A stretch of 64,000 nucleotides of DNA, taken from contig CM055096.1 of the NCBI GenBank assembly GCA_029204225.1, positions 999,001 through 1,063,000 of the forward strand. The letters run 5' to 3'. Numbering within the stretch: the first letter of the stretch is position 1; each line of letters starts with the position of its first letter. This DNA comes from Diphasiastrum complanatum. Lineage: Eukaryota > Streptophyta > Lycopodiopsida > Lycopodiales > Lycopodiaceae. Below, in pieces: positions 58,709-64,000 of the stretch. Made by a program: the position numbers and the translations under genes. The notes beneath the pieces were generated by a model. It was given only the letters and a program-made list of their open reading frames with translations, did not search any database and was not told where the DNA came from.

Positions 58709-59254
58709 CACCTTTTTTTTGTATGCTTTGTAATGTGGGGGTGATTAGTGGTTGTTTCATTACGAAACTCATGGTGCTGTAAATGAAAACGAGATTAATG
58801 CAATCTTGGCCAACAATTTTCTTACAATTTTATGTAAACTTTCTTTTTCCATTAAACAGACTTGCAAATTACACATTCAAAGGTGGGACATCTGCAATCT
58901 TTTTGTTCTCTCTGTTTTCTAGATGTAAGTGAAAGCACGTTTTCTTGCTTTCAAGCTTGAGCAATGCTTTTTGCTCATATACATCTACTGCATACCACGT
59001 TTTAATTATGTAAAAGCAAGGTAACAATCCAGAGTAATTTACTTGCAAACCTAGACTTCAGATGTTTCAAGCACGTTTTCTTGCAATAACAAGTGGACTT
59101 TTTGTGGTCCATCCTAATAGATCTAAAAGAGTGTTGCATTTACTCTACACCAGATTCTTGGAAAACAACATAACAAAAGATTTCAAACAAAAAAATAGTG
59201 CATTGGAACTGAAATCCAGTCGCGCTCCTCCTCATCTAGTGCGCTGATGATGGC

Positions 59255-59346
<92 letters not shown>

Positions 59347-61665
59347 TTGGTTCAGAGCATCTTGCGAGCATGTGAGGCTGTGGACCCGGTGCGATCTACA
59401 CCACACGTTTTTTTTTTAATAAATTGTCTGCCCGGGTGCCACGTGTCCAGGCAGCCAATTTTTATCCCATAGGTGTTTCTGGCAGATTACCGGGAGGAAA
59501 TAAATAAAAAACTTTCCCTCTTACCTACATGTGTGTGCCTAGGTGTGGCGCCGTGCTCGGCCCCCATCTTGCGGCTGCCCCCCGTGCTGCCCGGCGTCTG
59601 GGCGTGGCATGGTGCCACCCGCGAAAAACTGGCACGCCCCTATGTTTGATGGGCACTGCGCCAGGGACACGCGTCAGGCAGCGGGGGGCAGTAGGGCCAA
59701 ACCACAAGCATGTGCGGCCCCGTGCATGAATGCCCCGGCGCAGGGGGAGAGTAAATTAAGAGGTTTTTTAATTTTTCCTATGGTGTCTATATGGCTTCTC
59801 ATCATTTTCTGGGTTTCCAATTTATCAAGGGCATCTTATGGAATAATTGCATAATGTTTTTGCGCTTGATGATGGCCTTATTTGCCAATGAAATTACAAG
59901 TTAATGGTATTAGTTCAAGCATGTAACTTGTCATAAGAAACGGTTTGATGCGAAATACTAATGGTCACAAAAGGGTGTTTTGTCAAAAATTTGAGGTATT
60001 GGTCATGATCCGATATCTCAAATTTACAAAACCGGAAACCCTGAAAGCTATTTTCTTATTCAAAGAATGTATCAAGTGAATTTCTTAATACTAACTAGCC
60101 TGGTTTCATGTGATTCCTTGAAGGGTAATTAGTTCTACCCGACGACCTTGGACGATATCACATGATTGGTTAGTAAAATGGTTTTCTAATATATGACGAC
60201 TCTTCCTTGAATAATGAATAAATCTTTTTCTAATATATGGTTTTCTAATATATGACGAATCTTCCTTGAATAATGAATAAATCTTGTTCTGAATAAATGG
60301 ATCAATTTTCAATGGGATAACAATGAAAATGTTGAGGTAAGTCAATCAACTAAATGTGTTGGAACATTAATGGTATTGAATTACGGTGATGCAACACATC
60401 TTTTTGACTTTTGAGATCTTCTGAAGTTCTTCTTCTACACCTCTTGGAAACTTGTGGAGTTAAATGAAATGAAAGTTATGTATGAGAAACATCTATTGCA
60501 TAGATTTTTGGAGGAATTCGTAATATGAATAGCTATTTCTAGAATTAAGATTAATAGGATATTCTTGATACTGTAGAAATCTTCTAACAAATGATGTAAT
60601 ATCTAGTTAGAAGATGTAAAGGAAAGAAAATTAGAAAACATCCTTGTAAATAGAAAAGTTGATACGAATCCGATTGATTTGTATCAGAACTAGGGAGTTC
60701 TATTACAAGTAAAGGTTTGTTGAAACATGTTCCTTGTCGGTTGTGATCAGCTTGATCTTAGTGTGAACTAGGATATGGGAGTTGATGCAAGGAATGAAAT
60801 TCACGCTAACAATATATTCGTTTGAAATAATCTCTAGTTATAAGGCCAGCTAATACCCATTTTAAAGTTCTTTGAAAGGAGAAAATTCCACATCATCATT
60901 TATTTTAATTATACCAAAAATCCATGTCATAGATTTTTTTAATAACGACGTGGCATATCCGTTTGGGTTGCGACGGTTTGGGACACGACCGTTTGAGTTG
61001 AGACGTGACCGTTTGGTGTATATGGCTCTTGTGCCCACGCTCGCGCTTCGCTCTCGCTATCTCTTTTCCTCTCAATCATTTTTCAAAGGAAAAAAAATCG
61101 CTCGCACTCTATCTCTCTTTACTCGTTCTTTCTGTTTTCTGTGGTGTGCAAGAGGGATTGCCAGAGCGAGCACAAGAGAAAGTAGGAGATGTATGATTAG
61201 ATTGCAATCTGTGAAATTGCTCGCTTTTGGAGTTGCGGCAGGCATGGAGAGTCTATTGTTCGTTGCAGATGGAGAGTCTATTGTTCATAAGGATTTTTTG
61301 CCGATCCATGTGATCTCTAGATTCAAAAGCAACAACTCGGAGTTCAAGAGTAGGACACCTTCATCTTTCTCATTATCTTCTTCTTTTTCATAAATTAATT
61401 ATTAGTTAGTTATAAACGAGAGCTTCTTTTTGTCCTCGGCGCCCACACACACTAATCAATATAAAGTTTCAATATAAATGAGTCCTAAAGGTATTCTTTT
61501 GCTAAACGAGCAGCTTCATCTCCACTGTCTTACTCTCAAACTCTACAAATATAAGAAAACGACACTTCTGAAATGCGTACAAATTTGTAGAGAATACATA
61601 ATATACTTGTTCAAACTCAAGGTCTCTCAATCAGCCACAAATTCATCCTAGCCTTCATCGCAGGT

Positions 61666-61706
<41 letters not shown>

Positions 61707-61784
61707 TATCTCTCCCCGGTCGCTCTCTCACTCTCTCTTGCATAATACTCCCCTCGTCGCTCGTGCGCTCTCTCTCTCTCTCTT

Positions 61785-61816
<32 letters not shown>

Positions 61817-61855
61817 TCGCCCCACTCTTCTCGCATGCAGCATCTGATCTCGTGA
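58709..61855. other. No gene recognised; GC-rich block and microsatellites
   Basis: Includes a (CT)n tract of about 46 units at 59,253-59,343 and an unusually GC-rich block at 59,530-59,755. A two-copy repeat of about 58 bp lies at 60,180-60,295 (word ggttttctaatatatgacga). (CT)n and (AC)n tracts lie at 61,670-61,815. The open frame 60,872-61,393 has no motif I recognise. Confidence 0.4.
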
Positions 61856-61930
61856 GTGAGTGTAGTGATTGCTGACTCAGTCTTGCATGCAGCATCTCGT
61901 GAGGTGAGTGTAGTGAGTGCTGACTCAGTC
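61834..61930. repeat. Short tandem duplication before the KCS pseudogene
   Basis: The phrase gcatgcagcatct...gtgagtgtagtga...gctgactcagtc occurs twice with a period of about 49 bp. Confidence 0.8.
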
Positions 61931-62464
61931 CTGACGATTGACGAGGAGCTGTGCAAATGCTTCATTGAACATCTCGAGAATTTTGCAAGGCAATCTGGCG
62001 TGTACAACGTACCCGCCATGAGCCTCGATTTCCAGAAGAAAGTGTTAACGTGTTCTGGTTTGGGTGATGAAACCTATGTCCCTTCATTTGTCTTCGACCA
62101 AGAGCAATCCACCGAGCCTGGTATAAAGCACACGCGCTTGGAAGCGACAGAGATAATGTTTGGTGCTTTGGATGAGTTCTTCAGAAAAACCAATGTCAAT
62201 CCGATAGAGATAGAAATCCTGATTGTTAACTGTAGCGTGTTTAATCCAATGCATCGCACTCAGCGATGGTAGTCAATCGCTACAAGATGAAAGAGACCAC
62301 TAGGAGCTATAATTTGGGAGGAATGGGCTGCATGGCGGGCTTGATTGCCATAGACTTCGCAAAATATCTTTTGAAAGTGCATGGTAGCTCGTATGCTATC
62401 GTGGTGAGCATGGAGAACATCACACTCAACTGGTACTACGGCAATAATCGATCAATGTTGGTGA
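61856..62464 (+). pseudogene. 3-ketoacyl-CoA synthase (FAE1/KCS) fragment
   Basis: KCS enzymes catalyse the condensation step of very-long-chain fatty acid elongation at the ER. The readable part covers [45 protein letters not shown]. After a one-base deletion near 62,258 come [29 protein letters not shown] (catalytic cysteine present), [19 protein letters not shown] and RSMLV. The membrane-spanning N-terminus and the whole C-terminal half with the catalytic His and Asn are missing. At 62,464 the frame passes directly into Copia gag, so the gene is broken. Confidence 0.82.
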
Positions 62465-64000
62465 CAATAGGAAGTTAGCTTCCATTGGAGAGAAGATTCA
62501 AGATGGTGAGCTTGTTCAGATTGTCCTTAATGGTCTAGGGAGTGACTTTTCAAATTTGGTCCAAAGCTTTGCAATCCAGGACACTTTGCCCACTATAGAA
62601 AAGCTTCACAGTGTATTAGTGGCTGAAGAGTGTAGGTTGATGCACACCATTGCAAAAATGAATGCTATTTCTCTGCAAGATGGTGATGAGAAAGCTAATT
62701 TCTCATTCAAAAGCAAGAAGAAGACCAATGGCAAGAAGAAGCACTTCAAGGAGACCAAGGAGGAGGAGGAGGAGGAGGCTTCACTCAAAGGGCAAGGTCA
62801 AAGACAAGTCCAAGTACAAAAGTTTTTTCTGTGGAAAGAAAGGACATTTTGCATCAGATTGTCTCAAGAAGAAGAAGCACAAGAGAGCAAACAAAGCAAC
62901 ATTGCACATCAGGAGGAGGAGGATGAAGAAGAGTCATCCTTGATGGTTTCCAACAAACCACCATCATCCAAGAGCAACACCAATGACTCTTGGTGGATTG
63001 ATAGTGGGGCTAGCTCCCACATAACATATTAAAAGGACATTTTCCCCACTTTAATTTCTTACAATGATTTACATAGATCAAACTATACTGCAAGTAGTCA
63101 AGAATGTAAGATAACTGGAATAGGAACCATTCCATTATATGTTGGATTATCCAAAAGGATGAATCTTGAGAATTTTCTTTATGTTCCTAAGTTAACCAAG
63201 AATTTGCTTAGTGTTGTCCAGTTAATGGATAATGGCCTTGATGTACAATTTAAGCATGGAGTTTGTTCCATCCTTAGAAATGATGAATGTATAGCCAAAG
63301 GCTTTAAGCAAGGTAGATTGTTTAAGCTTGATGCTAATATTGCAGTGGAGAGTGTTAACTTGGCAAAGGTGGAGTTATCAAAGGTGGAACTATGGCACAA
63401 AAGGTTGGGCCACCCTAACTTCAAAGCCATGAAATCTATGGTTGCAAAGGAGCTTGTAGTTGGACTCCCCAAGCATTTGTCAAAGTGTGGGAAGAGATGT
63501 GAAGCATGCAGCCTCTCAAAGGCTCACAAACTACCTTTCTCAAAATCTACATCAAGATCAAGCTCTCCTCTTGAACTCATCCATTCTAATTTTCATAGCT
63601 TTTCACATGAGTCTAATGGTGGTGCCAAATATTATGTAATCTTCATTGATGACTATTCTAGATATTGTTTGATGTACCTCTTGTCTATGGTGTTTGATTC
63701 TTTTGTAAAGTTCAAGACTTTGGTAGAAAATCAACCTTGTACCAAGATTGAGGTATTAAATAGTGATAATGGAGGTGAATATATCTCCATAAAGAGGGAG
63801 TTGTCATGTCCATACACCCCTCAACAAAATGGAGTGAGTGAGAGAAGAAATAGATCTCTTTGTGAGTGTGCTAAGGCCTTAAGGTTAGATGCTTCTCTAT
63901 CCAAACCATTTTGGGGTGAAGCAATAACTTGTGCTAATTGTTTGTGCAATAGATTGCCAAACCAAGCCATTGGAGGAATCACACCATTTGAAGCTCTATT
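62465..64000 (+). mobile_element. Copia element, 5'-truncated, continuing beyond the window
   Basis: Begins in mid-gag without LTR or start ([40 protein letters not shown]). A CCHC knuckle ([14 protein letters not shown], 62,825) lies in a shifted frame after a GAG-repeat stretch. Protease [10 protein letters not shown] (62,990) is followed by a stop at 63,030. Then an open frame runs to the window end: LWHKRLGHPNF (63,390), integrase with HSNFHSFS (the first catalytic Asp replaced by Asn), NSDNGGEY, QQNGVSERRNR, FWGEAI. A short deletion removes residues between GEYIS and KREL. RT would lie outside the window. Confidence 0.9.

Noticed and set aside
60872-61393. 173-codon ORF as an upstream exon of the KCS pseudogene
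   Set aside because: No KCS N-terminal membrane segments or conserved words in it.

Overview
The window reads as nuclear DNA of a land plant. It is AT-rich, full of decayed LTR retrotransposons, has GT-AG introns, and carries a PLS-class pentatricopeptide-repeat (PPR) gene of the organelle RNA-editing kind. Very long repeat-filled introns and the style of the PPR gene make a fern a reasonable guess, but that is inference. I see no tRNA, rRNA, CRISPR array or prokaryotic operon.

The main result is a gene that no single open frame shows. On the minus strand from about 43,077 down to 15,524, ten small exons join in phase, with no internal stop, into a 463-residue glutamine synthetase catalytic core. 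It most resembles the type I-like family known from bacteria rather than plant cytosolic/plastid GS2-type enzymes or FluG-type proteins. About 1.39 kb of coding sequence is spread over 27.6 kb. Two introns of about 13.9 kb and 11.0 kb hold most of the window's retroelements. The first exon with the start codon is unresolved.

Layout. 1-15 kb: CACTA transposase remnant (2.1-3.2 kb, minus), three Copia gag or leader remnants, a decayed Copia on the minus strand (9.5-11.7 kb) facing a Copia fragment on the plus strand (11.8-12.5 kb), and a Gypsy LTR inserted in that fragment. 15.5-17.0 kb: glutamine synthetase exons 5-10. 17-28 kb: giant intron with a Gypsy pol fragment, an inverted pair of Gypsy LTRs, a Copia 3' end and a retroelement leader with a tandem array of about 145 bp. 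27.9-29.1 kb: exons 2-4. 29.1-42.9 kb: second giant intron with a Gypsy RT remnant, a Copia with both LTRs but no reverse transcriptase, a second Copia, an unidentified coiled-coil ORF and a LINE-like 3' end. 42.95-43.1 kb: exon 1. 46.2-47.4 kb: very old Copia. 49.3-51.8 kb: intact PPR gene lacking its E2/DYW tail. 51.46-58.71 kb: a tandem segmental duplication that copies the PPR 3' end, a hAT transposase tail and an LTR fragment. 61.9-62.5 kb: 3-ketoacyl-CoA synthase pseudogene that ends abruptly in a Copia element running off the window.

Only two genes look capable of making a conserved protein: the glutamine synthetase and the PPR protein. Nothing in the sequence ties their functions together. 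Everything else is mobile-element debris, low-complexity sequence or unassigned DNA. Long (CT)n/(GA)n tracts recur at rearrangement breakpoints.
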